Positions 54,255-62,914 are shown, counted from the stretch's first letter. The stretch is 64,000 nt of DNA from Chryseobacterium oleae (GCF_900115055.1 NZ_FOVD01000002.1:1-64000); one strand, 5' to 3'. The notes: generated by a model from the letters alone, not told the origin. Translations and numbers: made by a program.

Positions 54255-55328
54255 CTAATAATCCAGTCTGTAAAATCGAATAGCATGTTGTTTTAGCGGG
54301 TTTCGGCTCCAATCCTCCCATTTCCCCGTATAAGGATCGTAACCGCACTTAAGGGGCTTAGATGTGTCTGATTCTTCATTGTTTTGATGAGTGCGTTCTG
54401 TGTACGCTCTGCAATCTGTACAAATATATCTGAACTCGCAGTCTTTGCAAACCTCTATTTTGTCTTTAGTGATTGGCCAGTACTTTTTAAAATTGGCTTT
54501 TACCAAAGCTTCTTCAAGGCTTATCTCATGAATGTTTCCGAAACTTTCAGGCATTAAAGGACAGTTTTTAATATTGCCGTGAAGATCTATTCCCATCTTT
54601 TTATAAAGGCAGGAATTATGGTTCATAGCCTCTGAAACCTTTGAGATATTAGTGTTGAAATATTTCAGATCTATTTTTCCACAGGAGGAAATTTTCACGT
54701 CTTCTTTTGTAAAATTCAGTGCGAATCTGAATTCATCCTTTACTTTGAAAGGTTCTTTTTCACATTTGTAAAAAACGATATGGTACATTCTTTCAGTATT
54801 GTTGTGGATGGTGTTTATAAAATCCAGATTGACGGCTTGATGAAACGGAGAAAAAATCTCTATCCCACACAAAACGGAATGAGAAAATATCTGATCGGTC
54901 TTTATAAAATCCTCTACAGTCAATGTTTTCGGACTGTATATCACCAAATGCCTTACGCCAAGATTCTCCACAGATTCCTTTATTTTTTCCAATAGCGAAA
55001 TCTCTGTGAGCTCTATGAAAAGATCAGCAATTGTACTGGGCTCATCATATTCATAGGAGAGAGGTGGAAAATTTTTGTCCCAGTCATTCTCCGTCATGAA
55101 TCCATATTCTTTCTCTAATAAAATATCCAGATACTCCTGAATGGCAGGTTTGGATTCTTCATCATAATTCTCCAAGACTTCTTCTATCGAAACATTTTTC
55201 AGTTCCTCCACGACATCATACAGTTCCAAAGGATATAGCTCCGAAACATTCCTCTGAAGATCGGAAATCAGGATCCTGCTGGCTCCTTTTGTGATGAGTA
55301 TATTTGAAAACAGATTGAAGTATCTCAT
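54255..55328 (-). CDS. gwsS: Grasp-with-spasm system SPASM-domain peptide maturase
   Basis: 357 residues. N-terminus RYFNLFSNILITKGASRILI is the typical family start. The SPASM part lies near residues 240-335 with the cysteines CLYKKMGIDLHGNIKNCPLM and VCKDCEFRYICTDCRAYTER, which bind Fe-S clusters. No radical-SAM CxxxCxxC appears, as is usual for this family. With the ATP-grasp partner it modifies the precursor peptide at 57384. Its ATG overlaps the stop of the 60-residue ORF (ATGA). The 3' end has a decayed duplicate at 53145. Confidence 0.9.
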   Translation of the reverse strand: MRYFNLFSNILITKGASRILISDLQRNVSELYPLELYDVVEELKNVSIEEVLENYDEESKPAIQEYLDILLEKEYGFMTENDWDKNFPPLSYEYDEPSTIADLFIELTEISLLEKIKESVENLGVRHLVIYSPKTLTVEDFIKTDQIFSHSVLCGIEIFSPFHQAVNLDFINTIHNNTERMYHIVFYKCEKEPFKVKDEFRFALNFTKEDVKISSCGKIDLKYFNTNISKVSEAMNHNSCLYKKMGIDLHGNIKNCPLMPESFGNIHEISLEEALVKANFKKYWPITKDKIEVCKDCEFRYICTDCRAYTERTHQNNEESDTSKPLKCGYDPYTGKWEDWSRNPLKQHAIRFYRLDY

Positions 55329-55507
55329 AATAGGCGGATGAGTGGTTTTACGGGTTTTTCTCTTACGTAAAAGGTGGTTTGATATTTTTTACATCTTAAT
55401 ATGCATTTAGTACTGCTGCTAATTCCTTTGGAACCAGTGTTGTCAAAAAACTCCATATGCTTAAAGGATAAGGGAAGTTTGTGTTTTTCACCGAAGTTTT
55501 CTTTCAT
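55325..55507 (-). CDS. Small protein between the two grasp-with-spasm maturases
   Basis: A 60-residue basic protein (start MKENFGEKHKLPLSFKHMEF), containing CILRCKKYQTTFYVREKPV. It is joined to both neighbours by ATGA overlaps, so it is very likely translated. I know no family for it. It could be a second small precursor, an adaptor or a remnant; the two cysteines and the lack of a GG leader do not decide. Confidence 0.55.
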   Translation of the reverse strand: MKENFGEKHKLPLSFKHMEFFDNTGSKGISSSTKCILRCKKYQTTFYVREKPVKPLIRLL

Positions 55508-56406
55508 AAATAGTCAGCGATTTTTTTAAATAGTGGATAATTACAATGGTGAGCTACGTTCGCAAACTGACCTACAGGATTTACTTCTAAGAAATAATAG
55601 AGATTTCCGCTTTTGATAAAATCCAGTGAGCCACAGTTGAGATCAAGCATCTTCATCAGCTCGTGAATTTTAATTTCCATTTCCCCGGGAAGCTTGTACC
55701 GGATATTTCTATTGGGTTTCTCATTGTTATACTTTCTGAAATCTGTTTTAGTCTGCTCGTCATTCTGTGAGAAAATGGCCATGGAGAAACATTCGCCTTC
55801 GAAATAAAAGGTTCTGATCTCAAAATCCTTTTCTATCTTTTCCTGAAAAAAAGAAGTGAAAAATCCTTCTTTATCGGCTTCTTCGATGATCGTTGTATAC
55901 ATAATTCCATCTTGATTGTCAGATAGACTGTCCAATATCACATTCCCGGTGATCGACTTTGTGATGGTTGTATTCAGAAGAACTTCATCCGTATTGTCTG
56001 CTAAAAAATATTCAGGAACATCCAATCCTGCTTTCTGCGCATATTCCAATACCAAAAGTTTATTGACGTGGCTATTGCTTTGTTTGTTGATGTGCTTTTT
56101 GGTCTCTAAAGTTTTCAGTACGTAATCTTCCAGCCAGTGCTGGGTTTCATTCATATAGATATTAATAGAATCGTTGCTGTAGGACAGGCGATTAAAGTAG
56201 AGTCCGCCTCTTCTGTGCCAAACACTTTTTATATCGTCCAGAAAGAAACTGTTTTTCTGACTTTGCAGAAAGAATCTTTTTTCACGAAGATGAATTTCAA
56301 AAAACTCATCGTCATTGACAAGAATAAAGTTCTTGTTCATTGAAGCCAGCCAACGAATCACTTCTATTGTTGTCCGGTCATTATTATCAGAAAATATCAG
56401 GATCAT
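55504..56406 (-). CDS. gwsG: Grasp-with-spasm system ATP-grasp peptide maturase
   Basis: 300 residues. An ATP-grasp ligase of the graspetide type: MILIFSDNNDRTTIEVIRWL at the start, SVWHRRGGLYFNRL near 65, EKDFEIRTFYFEGECFSMAI near 198 and LNCGSLDFIKSGNLYYFLEV near 255, with the Asp/Glu/Asn Mg-ATP ligands in FLEVNPVGQF near 272. It should form ester or amide crosslinks in the precursor core. Overlaps both neighbours by four bases. Confidence 0.93.
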   Translation of the reverse strand: MILIFSDNNDRTTIEVIRWLASMNKNFILVNDDEFFEIHLREKRFFLQSQKNSFFLDDIKSVWHRRGGLYFNRLSYSNDSINIYMNETQHWLEDYVLKTLETKKHINKQSNSHVNKLLVLEYAQKAGLDVPEYFLADNTDEVLLNTTITKSITGNVILDSLSDNQDGIMYTTIIEEADKEGFFTSFFQEKIEKDFEIRTFYFEGECFSMAIFSQNDEQTKTDFRKYNNEKPNRNIRYKLPGEMEIKIHELMKMLDLNCGSLDFIKSGNLYYFLEVNPVGQFANVAHHCNYPLFKKIADYL

Positions 56407-57311
56407 TTGGTTTTGAGGCTGTCGGATAAATCTTTTGCTAATTTGTTTCTGTAGTTTAAACTGGGAAGACCGATACTTTTCCTGTTACGGTTTACTTTAG
56501 CTGAATCTGTTATATTTCGATACCCTTGATAAACGCCATAAGTGTAAGGGATTTTATGATGCAGATTATTTCGGTCAACCATGGCTGCATAATCGCGGGG
56601 AGGGCATTCACCGGACTTTACATATTCTAATATTTTGGCTTTGAAATAAGGATGATGTTGATCATAATCTGCCATGTGAAGAATGATTACGCCCATGGGT
56701 ATAAAAGTATCCTTATGGTATAAACCTATTTTTTGCATGGATGGATAGCCATAATGTTCAAAGGTCCATTTCAGCAGTTCGGCGTTTTTCAGATCATTTT
56801 CGACACGGTCCGAGTCATTGAGCCGTCCTCCATATTTGTCACGCGCAATTGCTACTACAAAGGAATCTATCAGTTTTTTGTCAAGTTTTTTTTCCCATTC
56901 AGCAACCTTTTGTTCTATGCTAAGGCTGTCTATTCCGTATTTTTTGTAGAGGCTGATGAATTTCGAATCTGCTTTTTTGTATCTCCAATAAGGAGCAATT
57001 AAAGGAACTAACCGGTAAAGACTTCTCTTGCCTCCAAAATTTTTTCCAAGCTTGTCAGAAATTCTGATATACGTTTCATATTCTTCGGTACGTTCCTGAT
57101 TAAGAGGTCGGTATTTCCTGAATAGTTTACGATAGAGATGGGTAGCTTTTTCCTGCTGTTTAGCGATTCTGTAGATGCTGTCAATTTCGTTTATTTTGTG
57201 GTAATAAGTGATATAATCCTTGCTTTTACAACAGTAAAGAAAAAAACATATAAGTATAGAGACGAACAAATACCAGATATTTTGATTCTGTTTCATATAT
57301 AATGATTTCAT
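56403..57311 (-). CDS. DUF6624-like lipoprotein-like protein of the grasp-with-spasm operon
   Basis: 302 residues from ATG 57311 (57296 is an alternative; an earlier in-frame start at 57374 has no signal). The N-terminus has a hydrophobic segment (NIWYLFVSILICFFLYCC) and could be lipid-anchored or membrane-bound. The C-terminal part (HMADYDQHHPYFKAKILEYV, YAAMVDRNNLHHKIPYTYG) fits the DUF6624 pattern. Lies between precursor and maturase genes, ATGA-coupled to the latter. Role not known; perhaps processing or sensing outside the cytoplasm. Confidence 0.65.
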   Translation of the reverse strand: MKSLYMKQNQNIWYLFVSILICFFLYCCKSKDYITYYHKINEIDSIYRIAKQQEKATHLYRKLFRKYRPLNQERTEEYETYIRISDKLGKNFGGKRSLYRLVPLIAPYWRYKKADSKFISLYKKYGIDSLSIEQKVAEWEKKLDKKLIDSFVVAIARDKYGGRLNDSDRVENDLKNAELLKWTFEHYGYPSMQKIGLYHKDTFIPMGVIILHMADYDQHHPYFKAKILEYVKSGECPPRDYAAMVDRNNLHHKIPYTYGVYQGYRNITDSAKVNRNRKSIGLPSLNYRNKLAKDLSDSLKTK

Positions 57312-57383
57312 TAAAATTGTCTGAAGTTTAGTAAGACAGGACTGTAATTGATAAAAAAACAGTCCTGCTTGCATTATACCCGA

Positions 57384-57602
57384 TTAATAAGGTCTGGTTG
57401 GATTGGCCCCTTCAATTGTTAATGTCATTGTCTTCTTACCATCTTTGTAATAGGCGGTATCGGAGCAATTAGGCCCACACAATGTTGGTTCAGATGTTCT
57501 ACTTGAATCATCTACAACAAATCCTCCCATGATATTTTGTGGGTTTTTCAGCTTCTTGTTTTCCAATGAAGAAAAATTCTTCATACCATTTAATTTTTTC
57601 AT
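57384..57602 (-). CDS. gwsA: Grasp-with-spasm system A modified peptide (precursor)
   Basis: 72 residues from ATG 57602. The leader MKKLNGMKNFSSLENKKLKN followed by PQNIMGG is the characteristic Bacteroidota RiPP leader with a double-glycine site. The presumed core (residues 29-72) is rich in Thr, Ser, Asp and Pro with two cysteines in TLCGPNCSD, suited for crosslinking between side chains. An in-frame ATG 24 codons upstream lacks support. First gene of the operon; -7 box at 57736-57743. Confidence 0.85.
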   Translation of the reverse strand: MKKLNGMKNFSSLENKKLKNPQNIMGGFVVDDSSRTSEPTLCGPNCSDTAYYKDGKKTMTLTIEGANPTRPY

Positions 57603-57735
57603 AATTGAATAATTTTTTTTATTAAAATTTGTGGTTGTCATATAAACCCTGACATGGGCTTTGCTATCCTTCATTTCGACCTGTACTGTACACTTACAGG
57701 AAGATCTGCAGAATGCTGTATCAACGTTGATGGGT

Positions 57736-57743
57736 CAAAACTA
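57736..57743 (-). promoter_or_regulatory. -7 box TAGTTTTG of the grasp-with-spasm operon
   Basis: Exact TAnnTTTG on the minus strand, 134 bases before the precursor start, leaving a leader of about 127 bases. Confidence 0.4.
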
Positions 57744-58011
57744 TAGATTATTACATCTCTTTTATGTGAGTTAATGTGCTGTTTTTTTGTAAATTCGTGA
57801 GGCTTTTTGTATGGTTGTACAGGTTAAAATAAATCATCAAAACATTTCGGTGAGAAAATTTTATACACCAAAGATTTAGAAATATAAATCCTGATTTTAT
57901 AGATTAAATAGGCAGATAAATCGTTCAAAATTTCTATTGTACGCAGTATGCATACAAAAAAATACCGGACAGACAAAGACTTATGGGTTTAGGAATATTT
58001 AATTTTTCATC

Positions 58012-58019
58012 TATTTTTG
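58012..58019 (+). promoter_or_regulatory. -7 box TATTTTTG for the gene at 58064
   Basis: Exact TAnnTTTG 44 bases before the ATG. Confidence 0.5.
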
Positions 58020-58063
58020 TACATTGACTGTTATCACCCCAATCAAAATCACAAAATCACTGT

Positions 58064-58615
58064 ATGCAAAACCTCAAACAGCTCAATACTGATTTAAAAA
58101 CCTATCTTGAAGAAATTACAGAACAATTTGTTAAAGACCTTGTACAAATACTGGAAGGGGAAAATGCAGATTATCTGAACGGAAAGAGCAAAACAGACAT
58201 TGTAGCCTACTACTTCGAATATGAATATGATCATCTGGATATCTCAGCATGGACTGTAGATAAATCCGGTGCTATCGCGACCAAGCCTGTACTTTTATTA
58301 ACTCAGAGAGAAAAACAAAGCCATAACAAAACAGATTGGAACGCACTTCTTCCCGAAAAAATATGGAAAGCAGCTTCAGATTTTCAGGAACAGCATGAAG
58401 ATGATGATGACTTCGATGATTGGTGGGACGAATACAATGAAGAAAAATATGAGCTATTTGAAAACTGGTTTTTTGATGGCTGGAAAAAAGCTTCAATAGA
58501 AACAGAGAGTAGGGTAGATGCTTATTTTTCAGTTCATGATACCTATTTTAAAACAGACCTGAATACACTGCAAACCATTAACGACGACGAAATTGCAGAA
58601 CGCTATACCTCTTAA
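58064..58615 (+). CDS. Hypothetical acidic protein
   Basis: 183 residues, cytoplasmic, acidic, with a run of aspartates followed by tryptophans (DDDDFDDWWDEY near 113). No family recognised; helical. It is followed 31 bases later by two small membrane proteins, perhaps as one operon with the -7 box at 58012. Confidence 0.6.
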   Translation: MQNLKQLNTDLKTYLEEITEQFVKDLVQILEGENADYLNGKSKTDIVAYYFEYEYDHLDISAWTVDKSGAIATKPVLLLTQREKQSHNKTDWNALLPEKIWKAASDFQEQHEDDDDFDDWWDEYNEEKYELFENWFFDGWKKASIETESRVDAYFSVHDTYFKTDLNTLQTINDDEIAERYTS

Positions 58616-58646
58616 ATAATATACATTAAAATACATCACTATTATT

Positions 58647-59111
58647 ATGAACACCTATCAATTTTACAAAAAAGAAGGAAACCTGTTAATTTTTAAAAAC
58701 CAGCCGATTTTTGTAGCCGTATTGGCTATACTTACATTCATTGCTGCAGGATTCTCGTATAAGTATAAGATTCCTCTATTGGCCTTATTTCTTGTTGCTT
58801 TTGGAGGCCTGATGATCGCCAATTTCTTTGCGAAAAAATTTGTGATCGATCCCCAGCAGCAGACTATTACCTGTAAACCCAGTGTTTTTGTTGGTGCAAA
58901 AACCTATTCTTTCCAGGATTTTACACATTTTGAAGTGTTGGCGATGAAGTATCTGGGCTTTATCACAACCAATGTATTTCTGAATATTTATTTTGAAGTG
59001 AATGGCAAGGAACATAAATTTATGGTCGGACAGGCGCTTACTCATAAAAGCATACAGAAAATGGTCAATGAAACCGAAGATATCATGAGGCTAAATGAAA
59101 ATAAGCGATGA
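58647..59111 (+). CDS. Hypothetical small membrane protein (PH-like tail)
   Basis: 154 residues: two adjacent hydrophobic helices (FVAVLAILTFIAAGFSYKY and LLALFLVAFGGLMIANFF, residues 24-62) followed by a cytoplasmic beta-rich part (FVIDPQQQTITCKPSVFVG onwards) of the YcxB/PH-like style. Overlaps the next gene by four bases, with which it shares layout, hence a paralogous pair. Confidence 0.65.
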   Translation: MNTYQFYKKEGNLLIFKNQPIFVAVLAILTFIAAGFSYKYKIPLLALFLVAFGGLMIANFFAKKFVIDPQQQTITCKPSVFVGAKTYSFQDFTHFEVLAMKYLGFITTNVFLNIYFEVNGKEHKFMVGQALTHKSIQKMVNETEDIMRLNENKR

Positions 59112-59620
59112 ATACCAAAGACCGATATAAATTTGAGGATAACGGCAGTGAAATAAGTTTCATGCCTAACTACAACTTTATACACACCTCAAAATGGTGG
59201 TTGGGAGCTGGCATTCTTGCCATTCCGGCGCTGTATTATTTCAGAAATATACTGTCTGGAAATGCCTTTTCCATTGCTTCCGTTGTATTAGGAATGTACA
59301 TGGTCTATTTTCTGTGGGATCTTCTTTTCAGAGTTCCTGTAAAATACATATTCGATAAGCGGGAAAAGCGTATTTACCGAAAACTGTTTCTTACCAAAAA
59401 CATCATGAGCTTTGATGAAATGACGTATTTCATTAATGAAGACAGCGGAGGATATTATTATGTAATCGGGAAAAAGAGAAATCAGTTTGTCAAGAACTAC
59501 AGAATCAGTAGCTATTTTTCAGGCTCTAAAAAATCCAGGTTAAGAGAGGATGAATTCCTGACAGACATCTTATATCCTATACTGGACGCAATAGGTGTTC
59601 CTATCAACAGACCGCAATAA
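59108..59620 (+). CDS. Hypothetical small membrane protein (PH-like tail), paralogue
   Basis: 170 residues with two hydrophobic helices near 27-76 (WWLGAGILAIPALYYF, FSIASVVLGMYMVYFLWDLL) and a C-terminal beta-rich part (VKYIFDKREKRIYRKLFLTK) of the same design as the gene before it, to which it is coupled by an ATGA overlap. No known function. Confidence 0.65.
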   Translation: MNTKDRYKFEDNGSEISFMPNYNFIHTSKWWLGAGILAIPALYYFRNILSGNAFSIASVVLGMYMVYFLWDLLFRVPVKYIFDKREKRIYRKLFLTKNIMSFDEMTYFINEDSGGYYYVIGKKRNQFVKNYRISSYFSGSKKSRLREDEFLTDILYPILDAIGVPINRPQ

Positions 59621-59632
59621 TGGAAGGTTTTG

Positions 59633-59866
59633 AGAGTTTTAGAGTCAGAGTGTTTTAGAGCATGTGAGTGTTAAAAAAGTTGATAGTTAACGGTTACTCG
59701 TTGATCGTAATTAAGCTTCACATTCTAATAGTCTAAGCCTAAAAACTTATATATCGAATAACTTTGAATCAAAGACAAGCATCTGGTGGCTGAGGAGCTC
59801 GAAGCCACCACCCAACTATTTAAGATCTGATGTCTGATGTCTGAAATCTGGCATCTAATATCTTAA
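59633..59866. repeat. Composite intergenic repeat with hairpin 59784-59810
   Basis: Contains GAGAGTTTTAGAGTCAGAG at 59633-59651, shared in style with 33720-33745; a hairpin TGGTGGCT (59784-59791) / AGCCACCA (59803-59810); and a low-complexity tail TCTGATGTCTGATGTCTGAA (59822 to 59866). No gene in 59621-59931. Confidence 0.6.
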
Positions 59867-59867
59867 C

Positions 59868-59910
59868 TATAAAAAAAGCTCGGGCTGTTTCGAAGAAACA
59901 GCCCGAGCCC
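59868..59910 (-). terminator. Terminator of the split transketolase genes
   Basis: Perfect 14-bp stem GCTCGGGCTGTTTC / GAAACAGCCCGAGC (59878-59891 and 59895-59908). On the minus strand it is followed by TTTTTTTATA. Confidence 0.9.
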
Positions 59911-59931
59911 ATATATGATAGTCTATCCTGA

Positions 59932-60879
59932 CTACTTATCTAAAATTCTCTTCACAGCTTCTTTCACAGCCTCTGCATCGATTTTATATTTCTTCATAAG
60001 CTCAGCAGGTGTTGCAGACTCTCCAAATGTATCGTTTACGGCTACGAATTCCTGTCTTGTAGGTCTCTTTCTTGCAAGCATACCTGCAACAGATTCTCCT
60101 AAACCACCAAGATAGTTGTGCTCTTCAGCCGTAACAATCTTACCTGTTTTTTCAACAGATTTTAAGATGATTTCATCGTCTAGAGGTTTGATAGTGTGGA
60201 TATTGATCACTTCACAAGAGATTCCTTCTTTTTCAAGCTCGTCAGCGGCTACAAGAGATTCCCATACAAGGTGTCCTGTTGCAACAATCGTTACATCAGT
60301 ACCTTCCTGAAGAAGAATTCCTTTTCCAATCTCGAAAGGCATATCTTCCGGGATGAATACAGGAACCGTAGGTCTTCCGAATCTTAAATATACAGGACCT
60401 TCGAAATCAGCGATAGCAATAGTCGCTGCCTTAGTCTGGTTATAGTCACAAGGGTTGATTACCGTCATACCCGGAAGCATTTTCATCATTCCGATATCTT
60501 CCAGAACCTGATGGGTAGCACCATCTTCACCTAAAGTAAGACCAGCATGAGATGCACAGATCTTTACATTTTTTCCTGAATAAGCGATAGACTGACGGAT
60601 CTGGTCATACACTCTTGAAGTAGAGAAGTTCGCGAAAGTTCCGGTAAAAGGAATTTTTCCTGTGATGCTTAAACCTGCAGCAATTCCCATCATATTAGCC
60701 TCTGCGATACCTATCTGAAAGAATCTTTCCGGTGCTTTTTCAATGAATTTTTCCATTTTCAAAGAACCGATAAGGTCTGCACAAAGTGCCACTACGTTAG
60801 GGTTTTTGTCGGCAAGTTCTGCTAATCCGGCTCCGAATCCTGAACGCGTATCCTTTTTTTCTGTATATGTATATTTCAT
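59932..60879 (-). CDS. Transketolase, C-terminal (pyrimidine-binding) subunit
   Basis: 315 residues. The second half of a transketolase: GIAEANMMGIAAGLSITGK near 57 (the conserved glutamate for thiamin activation), a transketolase middle domain and a C-terminal regulatory-like domain near 180-310 (EHNYLGGLGESVAGMLA). Together with the partner encoded upstream it moves two-carbon units between sugar phosphates in the non-oxidative pentose phosphate pathway. Lies 86 bases downstream of the N-terminal subunit gene on the same strand. Confidence 0.93.
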   Translation of the reverse strand: MKYTYTEKKDTRSGFGAGLAELADKNPNVVALCADLIGSLKMEKFIEKAPERFFQIGIAEANMMGIAAGLSITGKIPFTGTFANFSTSRVYDQIRQSIAYSGKNVKICASHAGLTLGEDGATHQVLEDIGMMKMLPGMTVINPCDYNQTKAATIAIADFEGPVYLRFGRPTVPVFIPEDMPFEIGKGILLQEGTDVTIVATGHLVWESLVAADELEKEGISCEVINIHTIKPLDDEIILKSVEKTGKIVTAEEHNYLGGLGESVAGMLARKRPTRQEFVAVNDTFGESATPAELMKKYKIDAEAVKEAVKRILDK

Positions 60880-60965
60880 TTTTTTTTACTAAAGTTTTTA
60901 ATAATAGATAAATGATATTTCTAAGGATGTAAAAAACACCATCACTTATCATGGATTATTGATGA

Positions 60966-61817
60966 TTAATAATCAGCGGGAGCTTCCAGATATAATTGTT
61001 TGAATGCTGTTTCAAGCTGCTCATCATTAGGAGCTTTTCCATGCCATGCATGAGAACCCATCATATAATCTACACCGTAACCCATTTCTGTATGAAGAAT
61101 GATTACTACAGGTTTTCCTTTTCCTGTTTCAGTTTTTGCTTTCTCAAGGATCGCAATCACAGCTTCAAGATCGTTTCCGTTTTTCTCTTCCAGAACAGTC
61201 CATCCGAATGCCTCAAGTTTAGCATGAAGATTTCCTAAGCTCAATACATCATCCGTATCCCCATCAATCTGACGTCCGTTGTAGTCAATCGTTGAAATAA
61301 TGTTGTCAACCTTTTTAGCCGCAGCATACATCAAAGCTTCCCAAACCTGACCTTCCTGAAGTTCACCATCACCGTGAAGTGTGTAAACAAGAGAAGTATC
61401 ACCATCCAGTTTTTTACCCTGAGCTACACCAAGCGCTACAGAAAGTCCCTGACCTAGAGATCCGGAAGCAATTCTGATACCCGGAAGACCTTCATGAGTA
61501 GTTGGGTGACCCTGAAGTCTTGAATCCAGCTTTCTGAAAGTTTTAAGTTCTTCTACCGGAAAAAAGCCAAATCTCGCCAATGTAGAATAGAAAACCGGCG
61601 AAATATGCCCGTTTGAAAGATAAAAATGGTCCTCATTCTTACCCTCCATTGTAAAAGGCAGCTTATAATTCATTACCTTTCCATACAGCGCTGTGAAGAA
61701 TTCCGTACAACCTAAACTTCCGCCCGGGTGTCCTGAATTGACAGCGTGAACCATTCTTAAAATGTCTCTTCTGATCTGCGTAGTAAGAGATTTTAACTCT
61801 TCAATACTTTTACTCAT
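60966..61817 (-). CDS. Transketolase, N-terminal (thiamin-diphosphate) subunit
   Basis: 283 residues. HAVNSGHPGGSLGCTEFFTA near 24-43 is the transketolase signature; GDGELQEGQVWEALMYAAAK near 150-169 (GDGE...EG) and the following IDYNGRQIDG near 176 form the Mg-thiamin-diphosphate binding block. Acts only together with the C-terminal subunit gene next to it. The minus strand upstream has a near-match -7 box (TAAATTCG). Confidence 0.93.
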   Translation of the reverse strand: MSKSIEELKSLTTQIRRDILRMVHAVNSGHPGGSLGCTEFFTALYGKVMNYKLPFTMEGKNEDHFYLSNGHISPVFYSTLARFGFFPVEELKTFRKLDSRLQGHPTTHEGLPGIRIASGSLGQGLSVALGVAQGKKLDGDTSLVYTLHGDGELQEGQVWEALMYAAAKKVDNIISTIDYNGRQIDGDTDDVLSLGNLHAKLEAFGWTVLEEKNGNDLEAVIAILEKAKTETGKGKPVVIILHTEMGYGVDYMMGSHAWHGKAPNDEQLETAFKQLYLEAPADY

Positions 61818-61869
61818 ATCTGATTTATTTGCACGCGAATTTACAATTTTTTAATGGCTTACGGAAATG

Positions 61870-61898
61870 CAAAAACCCGGACTTGTGATCCGGATTTA
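61870..61898 (-). terminator. Terminator of the SGNH hydrolase gene
   Basis: Minus strand AAATCCGGA / TCCGGGTTT with a T-rich tail TTTTTGC; one mismatch in the stem. Confidence 0.6.
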
Positions 61899-61989
61899 GA
61901 ATTATTTCAGAGAAATACTGGTTTTAACAGCCTTCGTTGAGGTATAGCGATATTTCTGTAATTAACAGTTTTAGGGTTGTAGAGTTTGT

Positions 61990-62127
61990 GATTGGAGAAG
62001 GGAGTTGCTGGTAGACGGTTGCTGTTTTGCATCCCGGAATCCCGGAACACGAATCTCAAAACCCATATCCCGGAACACATTAAAATCTGATGTCTGATGT
62101 CTGAAATCTGATGTCTAACATCTAAAT
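61990..62127. repeat. Composite intergenic repeat, second full copy
   Basis: Same module order as 33697-33945: GAGTTGCTGGTAGACGGTTG (62003-62022), palindromic-arm sequences GCATCCCGGAATCCCGGAAC (62029-62048) and CCCATATCCCGGAAC (62062-62076), then TCTGATGTCTGATGTCTGAA (62088-62107) up to 62127. The stretch 61818-62128 has no gene. Confidence 0.65.
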
Positions 62128-62128
62128 T

Positions 62129-62818
62129 TTAATTCTTTCCTAATGCTTTATCAATAGCCTTCTTAGCAATAGGCTCCATAATAGCATAACCTGCAGGATC
62201 CGGATGGATTCCGTCACCTGAAAGACCTTCACGCATACCACCCTTATCGTTACGCATGGCTGTATTATAGTCGATAAAAGGAATCTTGCTGTTGTGAGAA
62301 TACTGTTTTAATCTGCTGTTCAAGGTATCTACTTTTTGAGGTACGTCGGTGATTTCCTTACGCCACGGAAATGCCGCTGCGGGTAGTACAGAAGCAATAA
62401 TTACCTTTATCCCGTTGCTTCGGGCAATATCCGCCATAGCTTTAATATTGTTGAATGTAAAGTCCGGATCATACGCTCCTGAGTTTTGAGCAATATCATT
62501 AGTACCGGCATTAATGATCACTAATTTCGGTTTTAGAGCCACGACATCATTTTGAAACCGTAAAAGCATTTGTGAAGAAGTTTGTCCACTGATGCCTCTG
62601 CCTACATAATTATTTTCAGAAAAAAAGGTAGAATGGCTTTTCACCCATCCTTCCGTAATAGAATTACCCATAAAGACCACATCCACTTTTTTCTTTGCAT
62701 TTAAAATGGCTGTATTGTCGTCTTTATACTTGGTCAGATTAGCAAAATCAACAGCGCTTTGTGCGTGTGAAAATTCGCCAATAAGCAAGCCAATGGCTAT
62801 GAATAGAGATAATTTCAT
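62129..62818 (-). CDS. Secreted SGNH/GDSL hydrolase (esterase-like)
   Basis: 229 residues with a signal peptide (LSLFIAIGLLIGEFSHAQ). The four SGNH blocks are present: VVFMGNSITEGWV near 49 (nucleophile Ser), GRGISGQTSSQMLLRF near 74 (Gly), VIINAGTNDI near 101 (Asn) and GDGIHPDPAGYAIME near 202 (Asp/His). Platelet-activating-factor-acetylhydrolase-like esterases have this form; the substrate is not known, perhaps acetylated sugars. Downstream is the composite repeat, then a terminator. Confidence 0.9.
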   Translation of the reverse strand: MKLSLFIAIGLLIGEFSHAQSAVDFANLTKYKDDNTAILNAKKKVDVVFMGNSITEGWVKSHSTFFSENNYVGRGISGQTSSQMLLRFQNDVVALKPKLVIINAGTNDIAQNSGAYDPDFTFNNIKAMADIARSNGIKVIIASVLPAAAFPWRKEITDVPQKVDTLNSRLKQYSHNSKIPFIDYNTAMRNDKGGMREGLSGDGIHPDPAGYAIMEPIAKKAIDKALGKN

Positions 62819-62850
62819 ATCGAATGGTATCTGTTACGAACTTAATTTTC

Positions 62851-62914
62851 AATAGGAACGGGCTTTAGCCTGTTTACATCAAAATGTAATAGGGTGATCA
62901 GGCTTTAGCCAAAT
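62851..62914 (+). repeat. GGGCTTTAGCCC-type dispersed repeat, copy 2
   Basis: AATAGGAACGGGCTTTAGCC with TGTTTACATC, then a second GGCTTTAGCCAAAT; same design and length (64 bases) as 54028-54091. It fills the 100-base gap between the symporter and hydrolase genes. Confidence 0.7.

Larger units (their letters stand above)
57603..58063. other. Gene-free divergent region between the gws operon and the gene at 58064
   Basis: About 460 bases, AT-rich. Holds the two divergent promoters described (57736-57743 and 58012-58019); no further gene, hairpin or repeat is evident. Confidence 0.6.
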
